Shown: positions 14,303 to 23,903, counted from the stretch's first letter. The stretch is DNA of 44,615 bases from Ruminococcus sp. (GCA_017461395.1 JAFTYF010000024.1:1-44615); one strand, 5' to 3'. The notes: generated by a model not told the origin, from the letters alone. Program-made: numbers and translations.

Positions 14303-15511
14303 ATGAAATTCAAAAATAAAGGAAGGAAGATATATAAGACCAAAGAAAAAAATTATTACGGCAAAAGCGGTGCCGGCAAAGCATTTTCTGTTGGTCTTAC
14401 GATATTACTTTTAGGCGGGTTGGGATTCATTGGCTACAGCGTAGCTGAACCTCTCGTCAATTACAGCAAGAAAAAAGGGGATAAAGACGCTGTATCCCCT
14501 ACTTCAGCTGTTGTTACTTCTGAAAATGCTACGGATTCAACGACGATTCCTGTTGAAACAATGCCGGGAATTACCCCACCGCAGGGCGTGAATTTTGAAG
14601 CATATAAGGGTGCATCTCTTAAAGCTGATGATCTTTTAAGCGCCGAAGCTCTTGAGCTTGCTATCGGAAGACTTCCTACAGGACAGGGAATAGAATATCT
14701 TGCTGTTCCACTGAAAATCAGCGGCGGAGCTGTTTACTATTCAAGCGAGGTATTTTATGCAGGACCGGCAAAAGCTTCCACTGATATGCTCACTCTTGAA
14801 CAGATTGTTTCAGCTATTAATAAAGCAGGCTATAAGCCGGCAGCTGTTGTAAGCATCTTCGATGACAACCTGCTTCCTGTCACTGACGGCGGCTGCGGCT
14901 ACAGAACATATACAACCGATGAGCAGTGGATTGACAACGATGTTTCTGCCGGGGGAAAACCGTGGGCAACGCCTTACTCAGATCTTGCAGTCAGCTATAA
15001 TGCTGATATTGTAAGCGAAATATCATCCGCCGGCTTCAAAAAAGTTATTTGCAGCGATCTTGTTTTCCCACGCTTTCGTCAGAGTGATCTTGATATACTT
15101 GATCCTGAGCTTTCAACGCCTGCAAGATCAATGAAAATGACAGCCGCAGCAAATATGTTCAACGACAGAATTCTCAAAAACGGCTCTTCTATGTTTATTG
15201 AAGTTTCAGCAGCAGATATCATTATGGAAAACAATGATATCCTCCAGCCGATGCTTCTAAACGTCAATACTGTTGTTCTTGATCTCAATATTGATGAGCT
15301 TAGCAGCGGTGTTTATACGGCAGATACTGTATATGATTTTTCCGGAACTGTATCTGAAAAAGCAGAAAAAGCCGTAAATATGGTCGAGGATGACCTGTCA
15401 GAATTTAATATCGTAATAAGACTGTCAGGAGATTCCTGTTCAATGATGGACTTCGTAGAAGCTCGTGATGCACTTGTCAAAAAAGGATACGAATCCTTTA
15501 TATTAGGATAA
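14303..15511 (+). CDS. Membrane-anchored putative glycoside-hydrolase-like barrel (DUF4015-like)
   Basis: Encodes 402 residues. A basic cytoplasmic start is followed by one membrane segment at about 33-52, a Thr/Ser/Pro linker (about 65-95), and a large extracellular domain. The order of features resembles DUF4015, a glycosidase-like TIM barrel: AVVSIFDDNLLP, then WIDND, PWATPYSDLAVSYNADIVSEI, GFKKVICSDLVFPRF. The family has WxDPY...GFDEIQFDYIRFP at this place. No catalytic pair can be named with confidence, so sugar cleavage is not proven. AGGAGA lies before the ATG, 34 nt after the Rnf-like trio, so it is probably co-transcribed with it. hprK follows closely. Confidence 0.62.
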   Translation: MKFKNKGRKIYKTKEKNYYGKSGAGKAFSVGLTILLLGGLGFIGYSVAEPLVNYSKKKGDKDAVSPTSAVVTSENATDSTTIPVETMPGITPPQGVNFEAYKGASLKADDLLSAEALELAIGRLPTGQGIEYLAVPLKISGGAVYYSSEVFYAGPAKASTDMLTLEQIVSAINKAGYKPAAVVSIFDDNLLPVTDGGCGYRTYTTDEQWIDNDVSAGGKPWATPYSDLAVSYNADIVSEISSAGFKKVICSDLVFPRFRQSDLDILDPELSTPARSMKMTAAANMFNDRILKNGSSMFIEVSAADIIMENNDILQPMLLNVNTVVLDLNIDELSSGVYTADTVYDFSGTVSEKAEKAVNMVEDDLSEFNIVIRLSGDSCSMMDFVEARDALVKKGYESFILG

Positions 15512-15548
15512 TCATTAAATCCGGAATATCCGGAGAATGGAGAAAAAA

Positions 15549-16508
15549 ATGGCAGAGAATTTTAAAGTTTCATTACAGAAGGTCATAGATGAATTCAAAC
15601 TCGAGGTTATTTATATCCATAAGGATGCAAATGATCTCATGATTGATGAGAACGACGTAAACAGACCTGGACTTCAGCTTATGGGATTTTATGAGTATTT
15701 TAATCCTGAACGTATTCAGATTATCGGAAAAATGGAATTTGCATATCTTTCGACAATCGACGAAAAAACAAGACGTGAAAGACTTCAGCTGCTTTTTTCA
15801 CAGAGAATCCCTGCACTTATCATAACACGAGAGCTGCCTTATTTCGCAGAAATGCTTGAGCTTGCCAAGGAATATGACGTTCCTCTCCTCAGGAGTAAGG
15901 AGAGTACTTCAAACTTCATGTCAGGACTTATCGCTTTTCTCAACCTTACTCTTGCGCCTAGAATCACACGTCATGGAGTACTTATTGAGATTTACGGTGA
16001 AGGTGTTTTCATTACCGGAGAATCCGGCGTAGGTAAAAGTGAAACAGCTATTGAGCTTGTAAAGCGTGGTCACCGTCTTGTTGCCGATGACGCAGTTGAA
16101 ATCAGAAAGGTATCAAATATCAGTCTTGTAGGAAGTTCACCGGATAATATCCGTCACTTCCTCGAACTGCGAGGCATAGGCATTATCAATGCACGCCGTC
16201 TTTTTGGTATCGGTGCAGTTAAGATGACCGAAAAGCTTGATCTTGTTGTAGAACTTGAGCAGTGGAATCCCGAAAAAGTATACGATCGTATGGGTGTTGA
16301 TACTGAATATGTGTCGCTTCTCGGTGTAAAAGTGCCGTCTCTTACAATTCCTGTAAAGCCTGGTCGTAACCTTGCAGTAATTCTTGAAGTTGCAGCTATG
16401 AACAACAGACAAAAGAAAATGGGCTACAATGCAGCTCAGGAGCTTCTTAACCGTCTTGGCATGGATTCTGACGCAAAGGAAGTTGTTCGTGATTATGAGG
16501 CATTCTGA
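15549..16508 (+). CDS. hprK: HPr kinase/phosphorylase
   Basis: Encodes 319 residues from ATG at 15549 (MAENFKVSLQ). GGAG lies 7 nt before this ATG, while the ATG at 15537 is too close to a ribosome site. HprK phosphorylates HPr on Ser46 and removes that phosphate, linking sugar supply to carbon catabolite control through CcpA. It has an N-terminal regulatory domain, a P-loop GESGVGKSE (about 157-165), catalytic ADDAVEI, and the family signature LELRGIGIINARRLFG. It is followed by murB, rapZ and whiA, a typical Firmicutes neighbourhood. Confidence 0.95.
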   Translation: MAENFKVSLQKVIDEFKLEVIYIHKDANDLMIDENDVNRPGLQLMGFYEYFNPERIQIIGKMEFAYLSTIDEKTRRERLQLLFSQRIPALIITRELPYFAEMLELAKEYDVPLLRSKESTSNFMSGLIAFLNLTLAPRITRHGVLIEIYGEGVFITGESGVGKSETAIELVKRGHRLVADDAVEIRKVSNISLVGSSPDNIRHFLELRGIGIINARRLFGIGAVKMTEKLDLVVELEQWNPEKVYDRMGVDTEYVSLLGVKVPSLTIPVKPGRNLAVILEVAAMNNRQKKMGYNAAQELLNRLGMDSDAKEVVRDYEAF

Positions 16509-16592
16509 TGCCTGAACCTTACATATACCGGCGGTCAGCACAGTCCGTAGAGTATACTGCTGCCGGCAATTATTTACCTCAGGGGGAACATA

Positions 16593-17498
16593 ATGATTAA
16601 TATAGATGAACTTACCGGTCTTTGCGAAAAGCTTGACTGCCGGATTACACCTGAATGTCCGCTGAGCGAGTATATTACTTTTCGCTTTGGAGGCTGCTGC
16701 AGGGCACTGATAAGCATTAATTCTGCACAGTCAGCAGCTGAAATTATCAGGTATTTGAAGGATAATTCTATCCGTTACGGCATTATCGGCAGAGGAAGCA
16801 ACGTTATTGTTGATGATAACGGATTTGACGGCGTTATTTTGCTTTTCGGCGGAGATTTCGCTTCTATAGAGATAAACGGAAATATCATCCGCTGCGATGC
16901 CGGAGCACTTCTCGCTTCTGCCTGCGTCCATGCACAGCAGGCGGGACTGAGCGGAATGGAAAATCTTTTCGGAATTCCCGGTACGGTAGGCGGAGCACTC
17001 TTCATGAACGCTGGTGCTTATGGCACTGAAATGAATGATATCGTTATTTCAGCAGAATATCTTGATGAGGACGGTAAAATCCGAACAATAAGTCGGGAAA
17101 ACATGGAGCTTTCATACCGTCACAGTGTTTTTTCTACTAAACCTTGTGTTATTCTCTCTGTAACGATGCAGCTTGAAAACGGCGATCCTGATGAAATAAA
17201 AAATGCAATGAATGAGTGCATGGCTAAACGAAGCGCCAAACAGCCTCTTGAATATCCAAGCGCCGGAAGTACCTTCAAACGACCAGAGGGCAGCTATGCA
17301 TCTCTCCTGATTGATCAGTGCGGTCTTAAGGGGATGCGCTGCGGTGGAGCTATGGTCAGTGAAAAGCACAGCGGATTTGTAATCAATATGGGATACGCAA
17401 CCTGTGCTGATGTTCTTGAACTTTGCTCGGAAGTCAAGAAAATCGTAAAAGAAAAAACAGGGTATACTCTTGAGCTTGAACCTATTATTCTCAGATAA
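16593..17498 (+). CDS. murB: UDP-N-acetylenolpyruvoylglucosamine reductase MurB
   Basis: Encodes 301 residues. MurB is an FAD enzyme that uses NADPH to make UDP-N-acetylmuramic acid for the wall. The FAD-binding half has IGRGSNVIVDDNGF and GMENLFGIPGTVGGALFMNAGAYG. YRHSVF and the catalytic Ser in YPSAGSTFKRP follow, and the C-terminal Glu is in LELEPIILR. The short form (type II, without the extra loop) is the one found in Firmicutes. AGGGGG stands before the ATG. The 84 bp after hprK contain a small GC-rich inverted repeat with CCGGC but no promoter I can name. Confidence 0.95.
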   Translation: MINIDELTGLCEKLDCRITPECPLSEYITFRFGGCCRALISINSAQSAAEIIRYLKDNSIRYGIIGRGSNVIVDDNGFDGVILLFGGDFASIEINGNIIRCDAGALLASACVHAQQAGLSGMENLFGIPGTVGGALFMNAGAYGTEMNDIVISAEYLDEDGKIRTISRENMELSYRHSVFSTKPCVILSVTMQLENGDPDEIKNAMNECMAKRSAKQPLEYPSAGSTFKRPEGSYASLLIDQCGLKGMRCGGAMVSEKHSGFVINMGYATCADVLELCSEVKKIVKEKTGYTLELEPIILR

Positions 17499-17522
17499 TT
17501 ATTAAATGAAACGGAGGCAGTT

Positions 17523-18395
17523 ATGCAGCTTTTGATAGTTACAGGAATGTCCGGCGCTGGAAAATCCAGCGTTATGGATGTTATGGAGGATATCGGCTAC
17601 TATTGCATTGATAATATTCCTCCAAAGCTTATACCACGATTTGTTGATCTTTGCCGCCAGTCAGAAAGTGCAATAACAAAAGTCGCTGTTGCAGTAGATA
17701 TAAGAACCGGCGATATGTTCGCTGAAATATTCCATTCATGGCAGAAATTGAAATCAGATTCTGACGTTGATGTAAAGGTACTCTTTATAGACGCAAACCA
17801 GCGTGTACTTATCAACAGATACAAAGAAACACGCCGCAAGCATCCTTTACAGGAAAAATTCAACGGAAATATAAGTGCCGCCATTGACTTTGAAAATAAC
17901 CAGCTTTCTCAGCTCAGAGAAATCGCTGACTTTTACATTGACACATCTGAATTCGCATCTGCTCATCTTAAAGAGCACATAAAATCAATGTTCCTTGAAA
18001 GAAGCTCTGATTCACTGCTTATTCAGATGATGTCATTCGGTTTCAAATATGGAATACCTACTGACTGCGATCTTGTTTTTGATGTCAGATGTCTGCCAAA
18101 TCCTTACTATGTGGATGAACTTCGTCCGCGCACAGGATGTGAACAGTCTGTACGGGATTTTGTCATGGGTTTTCCGCAGTCTCAGGAGCTTTTTACAAAG
18201 CTTGCAGACCTTATTGACTACCTTATTCCTCTTTATATTCACGAAGGAAAAAGTCAGCTTGTTGTAGGCTTCGGCTGTACCGGCGGAAAACACCGTTCCA
18301 TTACATTTGCTGAACTTATGGCTAAGCATCTGAGCGAAAAGGACTACAGAGTTCAGAAATATCACCGTGATATTACTAAAGACAGAAAATTCTGA
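17523..18395 (+). CDS. rapZ: RapZ/YvcJ nucleotide-binding protein
   Basis: Encodes 290 residues. This P-loop family binds ATP/GTP; E. coli RapZ is an adaptor that sends small RNA GlmZ to RNase E and senses glucosamine 6-phosphate. YvcJ of Bacillus affects competence, and its role in Clostridia is less clear. Walker A GMSGAGKSS is at 8-16, and YYCIDNIPP and the Walker B-like VAVDIR follow. The C-terminal domain has VRCLPNPYYVDELRP, VGFGCTGGKHRS and a YHRDI end, all conserved. It lies 24 nt after murB and just before whiA. Confidence 0.94.
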   Translation: MQLLIVTGMSGAGKSSVMDVMEDIGYYCIDNIPPKLIPRFVDLCRQSESAITKVAVAVDIRTGDMFAEIFHSWQKLKSDSDVDVKVLFIDANQRVLINRYKETRRKHPLQEKFNGNISAAIDFENNQLSQLREIADFYIDTSEFASAHLKEHIKSMFLERSSDSLLIQMMSFGFKYGIPTDCDLVFDVRCLPNPYYVDELRPRTGCEQSVRDFVMGFPQSQELFTKLADLIDYLIPLYIHEGKSQLVVGFGCTGGKHRSITFAELMAKHLSEKDYRVQKYHRDITKDRKF

Positions 18396-18405
18396 TCTTC
18401 AAGAC

Positions 18406-18422
18406 AGGAGTGAATAAAAATA
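18406..18422 (+). promoter_or_regulatory. Ribosome site and non-standard ATA start of whiA
   Basis: AGGAG (18406-18410) and ATA (18420-18422), 9 nt apart. Another ATA is at 18414, but it is too close to the AGGAG. A GTG at 18410 is in another frame and runs into a stop after eight codons. Confidence 0.65.
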
Positions 18423-19340
18423 TCTTTTTCAAATGAAGTAAGAAAAGAGATCTGTTCCGGAATAAACGACAAGGATAAACGATTTGCCTGCCTTTATGGT
18501 CTGCTGCTTTTCAGCCGTATTCTTACACCGGAAAGAATCTGTTTTCAGACAGAAAGTAAAATATCCTCTGATATTTTCAGTTCTCTTTTTGAAAACGTCT
18601 TTCATTGCCGGATACCATGCGGCATGAACGAAAGAAAAGGCAAAGCTGTCCTTTATTGTTATGATATCGAGGATGCTGACCTTATCAGAAAAATTTTTGA
18701 AAAGTATAAAATATCAAGTCCGGAAAGGACTATCAATTCCGAGATTATTGCTACAAATAGTCTCGGAGTTTTTACAGCTGGAGTTTTTATGGCGTGCGGA
18801 AGCGTGAACGATCCTTCAAAGGAATATCATCTTGAATTTTCTATTCCGCAGGAAAAGCTTGCCCATGAACTTTCTGTTCTTCTCGGAGATATAGGTGTTA
18901 CGGCAGGAAGCGTTCTTCGCAGAGGTCAGCATATAGTATATATAAAAGGAAGCGAATGTATTGAGGATGTGCTGACATTTATCGGCGCACAGCAGTGCAC
19001 TCTTGAACTGATGAACGTGAAAATCTGGAAGGATGTCAGAAACAAAGCAAATCGTATTGCAAACTGTGATTCTGCAAACATAGATAAAGTTGTGAAGGCG
19101 GCTATGAAACAGATCGATGATATAAATCTTATCCAGCAGAGCATCGGGGTGGATTCATTATCTCAGGAGCTTCGTGAGATTGCTGAAATCCGTCTTGAAA
19201 ACCGCGACATGAGCCTTCAGGAGATAGGGGAAAACCTCTCTGTACCTATCAGTCGTTCCGGAGTAAATCACCGATTCAAAAAACTGGCTGCAATGGCTGA
19301 TGAAATACGCAGCAGGAGTAAAAACAATGGAGCAGAATAA
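18420..19340 (+). CDS. whiA: WhiA, probable cell-division/DNA-binding regulator, with ATA start
   Basis: The recognised start motif of WhiA (MSFSxEVK) appears here as ATA TCT TTT TCA (SFSNEVRKEI), in frame with the rest. This gives 306 residues, the usual length. AGGAG (18406-18410) lies 9 nt before ATA (18420). An in-frame TGA at 18411 rules out a longer gene, and the first ATG is at 18624, which would delete 68 conserved residues. Initiation at ATA is therefore likely, or an ATG was mutated. The N-terminus is LAGLIDADG-like, and the C-terminal helix-turn-helix has ENLSVPISRSGVNHRFKKL. WhiA influences cell division and chromosome segregation in Bacillus and sporulation in Streptomyces. Its end overlaps dnaE by 14 nt. 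Confidence 0.86.
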   Translation: MSFSNEVRKEICSGINDKDKRFACLYGLLLFSRILTPERICFQTESKISSDIFSSLFENVFHCRIPCGMNERKGKAVLYCYDIEDADLIRKIFEKYKISSPERTINSEIIATNSLGVFTAGVFMACGSVNDPSKEYHLEFSIPQEKLAHELSVLLGDIGVTAGSVLRRGQHIVYIKGSECIEDVLTFIGAQQCTLELMNVKIWKDVRNKANRIANCDSANIDKVVKAAMKQIDDINLIQQSIGVDSLSQELREIAEIRLENRDMSLQEIGENLSVPISRSGVNHRFKKLAAMADEIRSRSKNNGAE

Positions 19341-22300
19341 TTTTGTAAATCTTCATGTTCACACTGAATACAGCCTCCTTGACGGTGCCTGCCGCATCAA
19401 AGATCTCATAAAGCGTGTGAAGGAAATGGGACAAGGTGCCGTTGCAATAACAGATCACGGTAATATGTATGGTGCTGTCGAATTCCGCAATGAAGCTGTC
19501 AAAGAGGGGATAAAGCCCGTAATTGGCTGCGAGGTATATGTTGCACCACGCACAAGATTCGACAAGGAAGCCGGCATAGATCAGCATCCATATCATCTTG
19601 TTCTGCTCTGTGAAAATAACGAGGGTTACAGAAATCTTGTAAAGCTTGTATCTGCTGCTGGAATTGAAGGCTTCTACAATCGTCCGAGAGTTGATAAAGA
19701 ACTTCTGAGGAAACATCACAAAGGACTGATATGTCTTTCAGCCTGCCTCGCCGGAGAAATTCCGAGACTACTTTCTGACGGAAACTACAACGGCGCTAAA
19801 GAAGCGGCTCTCACTTACCTTGAAATCTTCGGTGAAAACAATTTCTTTATTGAGATACAGAATCATGGTCTTGAAGATGAACTGAAAAATCTTCCAATGC
19901 TCTATAAGCTTTCCGACGAAACAGGAATCCCGCTGGTTGCAACAAATGATTGTCACTATATCAATAAAGAAGACAGCAATATTCAGGATATACTTCTTTG
20001 TGTGCAGACGGGAAGAATTCTTGGTGAACCGGGCGGACTCAGCTTTGAAACCAAAGAATTCTATCTTAAATCATGCGAAGAAATGGAAAAGCTTTTCAAG
20101 GGACATGAAGAAGCAGTCTCTGTTACTGCTGAAATAGCTGAAAGATGCAATGTGGAATTTGAATTCGGCAATATAAAGCTCCCGAAATTTACTATAGAAG
20201 GAGTTTCAGATAATAATGAATATTTCCGTCAGCTTTGTCTGAACGGAATGTATGATATGTATGGTCCGGAACCTTCATACGATGTACGGGAACGAATGGA
20301 ATACGAGATATCCGTAATAACAAAAATGGGATATACTGATTATTTCCTTATAGTCTGGGATTTCATACGTTATGCAAGAATGAATAATATTCCTGTCGGT
20401 CCAGGACGTGGTTCAGGTGCCGGAAGTCTTTGCGCTTATTGTATAGGTATAACTGGTATAGATCCGATGAAATATAATTTACTCTTTGAACGTTTTCTTA
20501 ATCCGGAGCGTGTTAGTATGCCGGATTTTGATATAGACTTCTGCATTGAAGGACGCCAGAGAGTAAAGGATTATGTTGTTCAGAAGTATGGCAAAGAGTA
20601 TGTTTCCGAAATTATTGCCTTTGATACCTTCAAGGCAAGGGCAGCAGTCCGTGATGTCGGACGAGTACTTAACTTGCCGTATCAGCTGTGTGATAAGGTT
20701 GCAAAGCTTATAGATCCGAAATCAAAACTGGAAGAAGCTATAAAACAATCTGAGGAGCTTGCACAGCTGTACCGTACAGACAGATCAGTAAAAAAGCTTC
20801 TTGACGCTGCCGGTCAGCTTGAAGGAATGCCGCGTCATACATCAATCCATGCGGCTGGAGTAGTAATATCAGCAGTTCCGCTTGATGATCTTGTACCTTT
20901 GCAGAAAAGTGACAATACCGTTATCACTCAGTACACTATGACTGTGCTTGAATCACTAGGGCTTCTCAAAATGGATTTTCTTGGTCTGCGAAATCTCACC
21001 ATAATTCGTGACTGTGTAAACGATATCCACAAGATCGAACCGGAATTTGATATATCTTCAATTCCAATTGACGATAAAGCAGTCTATAAGATGATGTCTG
21101 ACGGTGATACATCTGGAATTTTTCAGTTTGAAAGTGCTGGTATGACACGCTGGCTTACCGAAATGAAACCGGAAAGACTTGAGGATCTTATTGTAATAAT
21201 TTCGCTTTACCGTCCCGGACCAATGAAATCCATTCCGGTTTATATCGAAAATAAAAAGAATCCCGATAAGGCTGTGTATAAACATCCGCTGCTTAGGGAT
21301 ATCCTTGAGAATACACACGGAGTTATGGTATATCAGGAGCAAGTAATGGAGATCTGTCGAAAGCTTGCCGGATATTCATATGGTCACGCTGATATTGTCC
21401 GACGTGCTATGGCGAAAAAGAAACACGATGTTATGCTCATGGAGCGTGAAAACTTTATCAGGGGAGCTGCAGAAAACGGAATATCTGAGAAAACAGCTGA
21501 TTCAATCTTCGATGAAATGGTGAGTTTTGCATCATATGCTTTCAATAAATCTCATGCTGCAGCCTATGCATATCTATCGTATCAGACGGCATATCTTAAA
21601 TGCCACTACAATGGAATTTACATGGCAGCTCTGATGTCTAGCGTTATGTCAGTAGCGGGAAAGCTTGCTGAATATATTTCTTCATGCCGGAGCTCAGGAA
21701 TTAAGATTCTTCCGCCGGATATAAACAGAAGTATAAAAGGATTCCGGTTTGAAAACGAGAAAATGTATTTCGGACTTCTTGCGATAAAGAATATTGGCAG
21801 CGGACTTGCAGAAAAGATTATAGCTGAAAGAAAGCTTAATGGTAATTTCCGTGGTTTACAGGATTTCTGTGAGCGTGTCGGAGGACGTGAACTTAACAAA
21901 AAAGCTCTTGAAAATCTTATCAAAGCCGGAGCTTTTGATAATCTCGGACTTAATCGCCGGCAAATGCTTGAATATTACGAAACGATTCATGATGATTGCA
22001 GCAGCACTTCAAGGGGAATGATAGAGGGGCAGCTGAATTTTCTTGAATCATCTGATTCCGAGGACACGGGATTCCGCATACCACCTCTTCCGGAGCATGA
22101 TATGAGAAAGCTTCTGTCTATGGAAAAAGAGGCAACAGGTATGTATCTTTCCGGCAATCCGCTTGATGATTACAAGTATATGGCTTATCTTATGCATACA
22201 AGAAGCATAAGCTCACTGACTTCAGAGGATGCGGCTGTCAGTGACGGAGAACAGGTAAAGCTGCTGTGTACTGTACAAAATCTTAAAAAGCACGTTACAA

Positions 22301-22737
22301 AAAAGAATGAGCAGATGTGCTTTATCACAGCTGCGGATGAAAGCGGAGAAATTGAAGCAGTAATTTTTCCAGACCTTTATTCTGTAATCTCATCACGCCT
22401 TGCGGAGGACAATATTCTGCTGCTCACAGGAAAAATATCTATAAAAGATGAGAGCGTTACTGTAGTATGTACTTCCGCAGCAGGCGAGGAAGAATTCTCA
22501 CGGCTGACAGAAAATATGCGGTTATGCTTTAAAATGACTTCATCAGAAATATATATAGCTGACTGCCTCACAGATATTTGCAGAAAATTCCGTGGAAATA
22601 CTCCCGTGTGTTTCTATTTTACCGATCTTAAAAAAATGGTAATGCCTAAAAATCGGATTAATATAGAAATATCAAAGGAAAGTTTTATTGCTCTTTCCGA
22701 AATTTTTGATGCAAAACAAATCGGATTGATTCAATAA
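19327..22737 (+). CDS. dnaE: DNA polymerase III alpha subunit DnaE
   Basis: Encodes 1136 residues from ATG at 19327, with AGGAG upstream inside whiA. It is a replicative C-family polymerase, in Firmicutes the DnaE type that extends RNA primers beside PolC. The N-terminal PHP domain has HVHTEYSLLDG and TDHGNMYG. The palm carries PGRGSGAGSL and the catalytic aspartates of PDFDIDF. Helix-hairpin-helix sequence follows (NKKALENLIKAGAF), then an OB-fold region (about 970-1060). It ends the long plus-strand cluster and no clear terminator follows before the pfkA promoter. Confidence 0.96.
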   Translation: MEQNNFVNLHVHTEYSLLDGACRIKDLIKRVKEMGQGAVAITDHGNMYGAVEFRNEAVKEGIKPVIGCEVYVAPRTRFDKEAGIDQHPYHLVLLCENNEGYRNLVKLVSAAGIEGFYNRPRVDKELLRKHHKGLICLSACLAGEIPRLLSDGNYNGAKEAALTYLEIFGENNFFIEIQNHGLEDELKNLPMLYKLSDETGIPLVATNDCHYINKEDSNIQDILLCVQTGRILGEPGGLSFETKEFYLKSCEEMEKLFKGHEEAVSVTAEIAERCNVEFEFGNIKLPKFTIEGVSDNNEYFRQLCLNGMYDMYGPEPSYDVRERMEYEISVITKMGYTDYFLIVWDFIRYARMNNIPVGPGRGSGAGSLCAYCIGITGIDPMKYNLLFERFLNPERVSMPDFDIDFCIEGRQRVKDYVVQKYGKEYVSEIIAFDTFKARAAVRDVGRVLNLPYQLCDKVAKLIDPKSKLEEAIKQSEELAQLYRTDRSVKKLLDAAGQLEGMPRHTSIHAAGVVISAVPLDDLVPLQKSDNTVITQYTMTVLESLGLLKMDFLGLRNLTIIRDCVNDIHKIEPEFDISSIPIDDKAVYKMMSDGDTSGIFQFESAGMTRWLTEMKPERLEDLIVIISLYRPGPMKSIPVYIENKKNPDKAVYKHPLLRDILENTHGVMVYQEQVMEICRKLAGYSYGHADIVRRAMAKKKHDVMLMERENFIRGAAENGISEKTADSIFDEMVSFASYAFNKSHAAAYAYLSYQTAYLKCHYNGIYMAALMSSVMSVAGKLAEYISSCRSSGIKILPPDINRSIKGFRFENEKMYFGLLAIKNIGSGLAEKIIAERKLNGNFRGLQDFCERVGGRELNKKALENLIKAGAFDNLGLNRRQMLEYYETIHDDCSSTSRGMIEGQLNFLESSDSEDTGFRIPPLPEHDMRKLLSMEKEATGMYLSGNPLDDYKYMAYLMHTRSISSLTSEDAAVSDGEQVKLLCTVQNLKKHVTKKNEQMCFITAADESGEIEAVIFPDLYSVISSRLAEDNILLLTGKISIKDESVTVVCTSAAGEEEFSRLTENMRLCFKMTSSEIYIADCLTDICRKFRGNTPVCFYFTDLKKMVMPKNRINIEISKESFIALSEIFDAKQIGLIQ

Positions 22738-22780
22738 GAATAGTTTTTTACAGATAATATTAAAAATTATAAAAGAACTC

Positions 22781-22809
22781 TTGACTTTTCCAAAAGAATG
22801 TAGTACAAT
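22781..22809 (+). promoter_or_regulatory. Sigma-A promoter of pfkA
   Basis: TTGACT (22781-22786), a 17-bp spacer, and TACAAT (22804-22809). A leader of about 70 nt precedes the pfkA ATG. Confidence 0.82.
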
Positions 22810-22888
22810 ATAAATGTATGGAATTATGTTACGGAGTAAAATACCGTAAATTAAAAATAAATGCCCAAGAGCAGAATGGAGAATTTGT

Positions 22889-23851
22889 ATGATTAAAAAA
22901 ATCGGTGTTTTGACAAGCGGCGGTGACGCACCGGGAATGAATGCTGCTATAAGAGCGGTTGTAAGAACAGCTCTCAGCAAGGGTATGGAGGTTTACGGCG
23001 TTCATAAGGGATATGTAGGTCTCATCAACGGTAATATCGTAAAAATGGATGAAAGAAGCGTTTCTGATATCATTCACAACGGCGGAACTGTACTTTCAAC
23101 TGCAAGATGTCCTGAATTCAGAACAGAAGAAGGCGTTGAAATGGCAAGAAAGAAGTGCGAAGAACTCGGAATTGAAGGTCTTGTAGTTATCGGCGGCGAC
23201 GGTTCATTCAGAGGTGCCGCTGACCTTTCTGCAAAGGGCGTTCTTTGTATCGGAATCCCCGGAACAATCGACAATGATATTGCTTGTACTGATTATACAA
23301 TCGGATTTGATACAGCAATGAATACAGCAATGGAGCTTATGGATAAGCTTCGTGATACTTCACAGTCACATGACAGATGTTCTGTTGTTGAAGTAATGGG
23401 TAGAAATGCTGGTCATATTGCTGTAAATACAGGTATTGCCTGCGGTGCTACAGATATCATCACTGTTGAAGCTCCCTACGATCTTGACGTTATTGCTAAA
23501 TCTATGCTTGAAAAGAGAGCTAAGGGCAAGCAGTATTTCGTAGTTGTAGTATCTGAGGGCGTTGGACATACTGAGGAAATCGCAAAGGTTCTTCAGGAAA
23601 AAACTCAGATCGAAACAAGAGCTACAATTCTCGGTCACGTTCAGAGAGGCGGATCTCCTACTCTCAGAGACAGAGTTGAAGCTACTAGAATGGGTTACTA
23701 TGCTGTTGAGCTCCTCGAACAGGGTATTGGCAACCGTGTTGTTGGTATCAAGGACAGCAAGATTGTTGATTATGATATTCAGGAAGCTCTCTCCATGAAG
23801 AAATCATATGACTCTGATCTTCATAGAATTGCTGAAGAAATCGCATTCTGA
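22889..23851 (+). CDS. pfkA: ATP-dependent 6-phosphofructokinase
   Basis: Encodes 320 residues. It phosphorylates fructose 6-phosphate to fructose 1,6-bisphosphate, the committed step of glycolysis. GGDAPGMNAAIR binds ATP. GGDGS and PGTIDND have glycines at the two places where PPi-dependent enzymes differ, so ATP is the likely phosphate donor. The catalytic Asp is in GTIDNDI, and MGRNAGHIA and LGHVQRGGSP are conserved. GGAG lies about 9 nt before the ATG. The gene has its own promoter and terminator, and its codon use is more regular than its neighbours', as expected for high expression. Confidence 0.96.
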   Translation: MIKKIGVLTSGGDAPGMNAAIRAVVRTALSKGMEVYGVHKGYVGLINGNIVKMDERSVSDIIHNGGTVLSTARCPEFRTEEGVEMARKKCEELGIEGLVVIGGDGSFRGAADLSAKGVLCIGIPGTIDNDIACTDYTIGFDTAMNTAMELMDKLRDTSQSHDRCSVVEVMGRNAGHIAVNTGIACGATDIITVEAPYDLDVIAKSMLEKRAKGKQYFVVVVSEGVGHTEEIAKVLQEKTQIETRATILGHVQRGGSPTLRDRVEATRMGYYAVELLEQGIGNRVVGIKDSKIVDYDIQEALSMKKSYDSDLHRIAEEIAF

Positions 23852-23868
23852 TTTAATTACATAAAATC

Positions 23869-23900
23869 AAGGCATCTGCTTACATCGAAGCAGATGCCTT
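23869..23900 (+). terminator. Terminator of pfkA
   Basis: Thirteen-bp perfect arms (23869-23881 and 23888-23900, core GGCATCTGCTT) and a 6-nt loop, followed by a T-run. The minus-strand S1 gene ends just beyond, so it may act both ways. Confidence 0.9.
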
Positions 23901-23903
23901 TTT

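Noticed and set aside
18409-18434. GTG at 18410 as a start of whiA
   Set aside because: It is in another frame and meets TGA after eight codons.
22889-23851. PPi-dependent phosphofructokinase
   Set aside because: GGDGS and PGTIDND carry the glycines of ATP-dependent enzymes.
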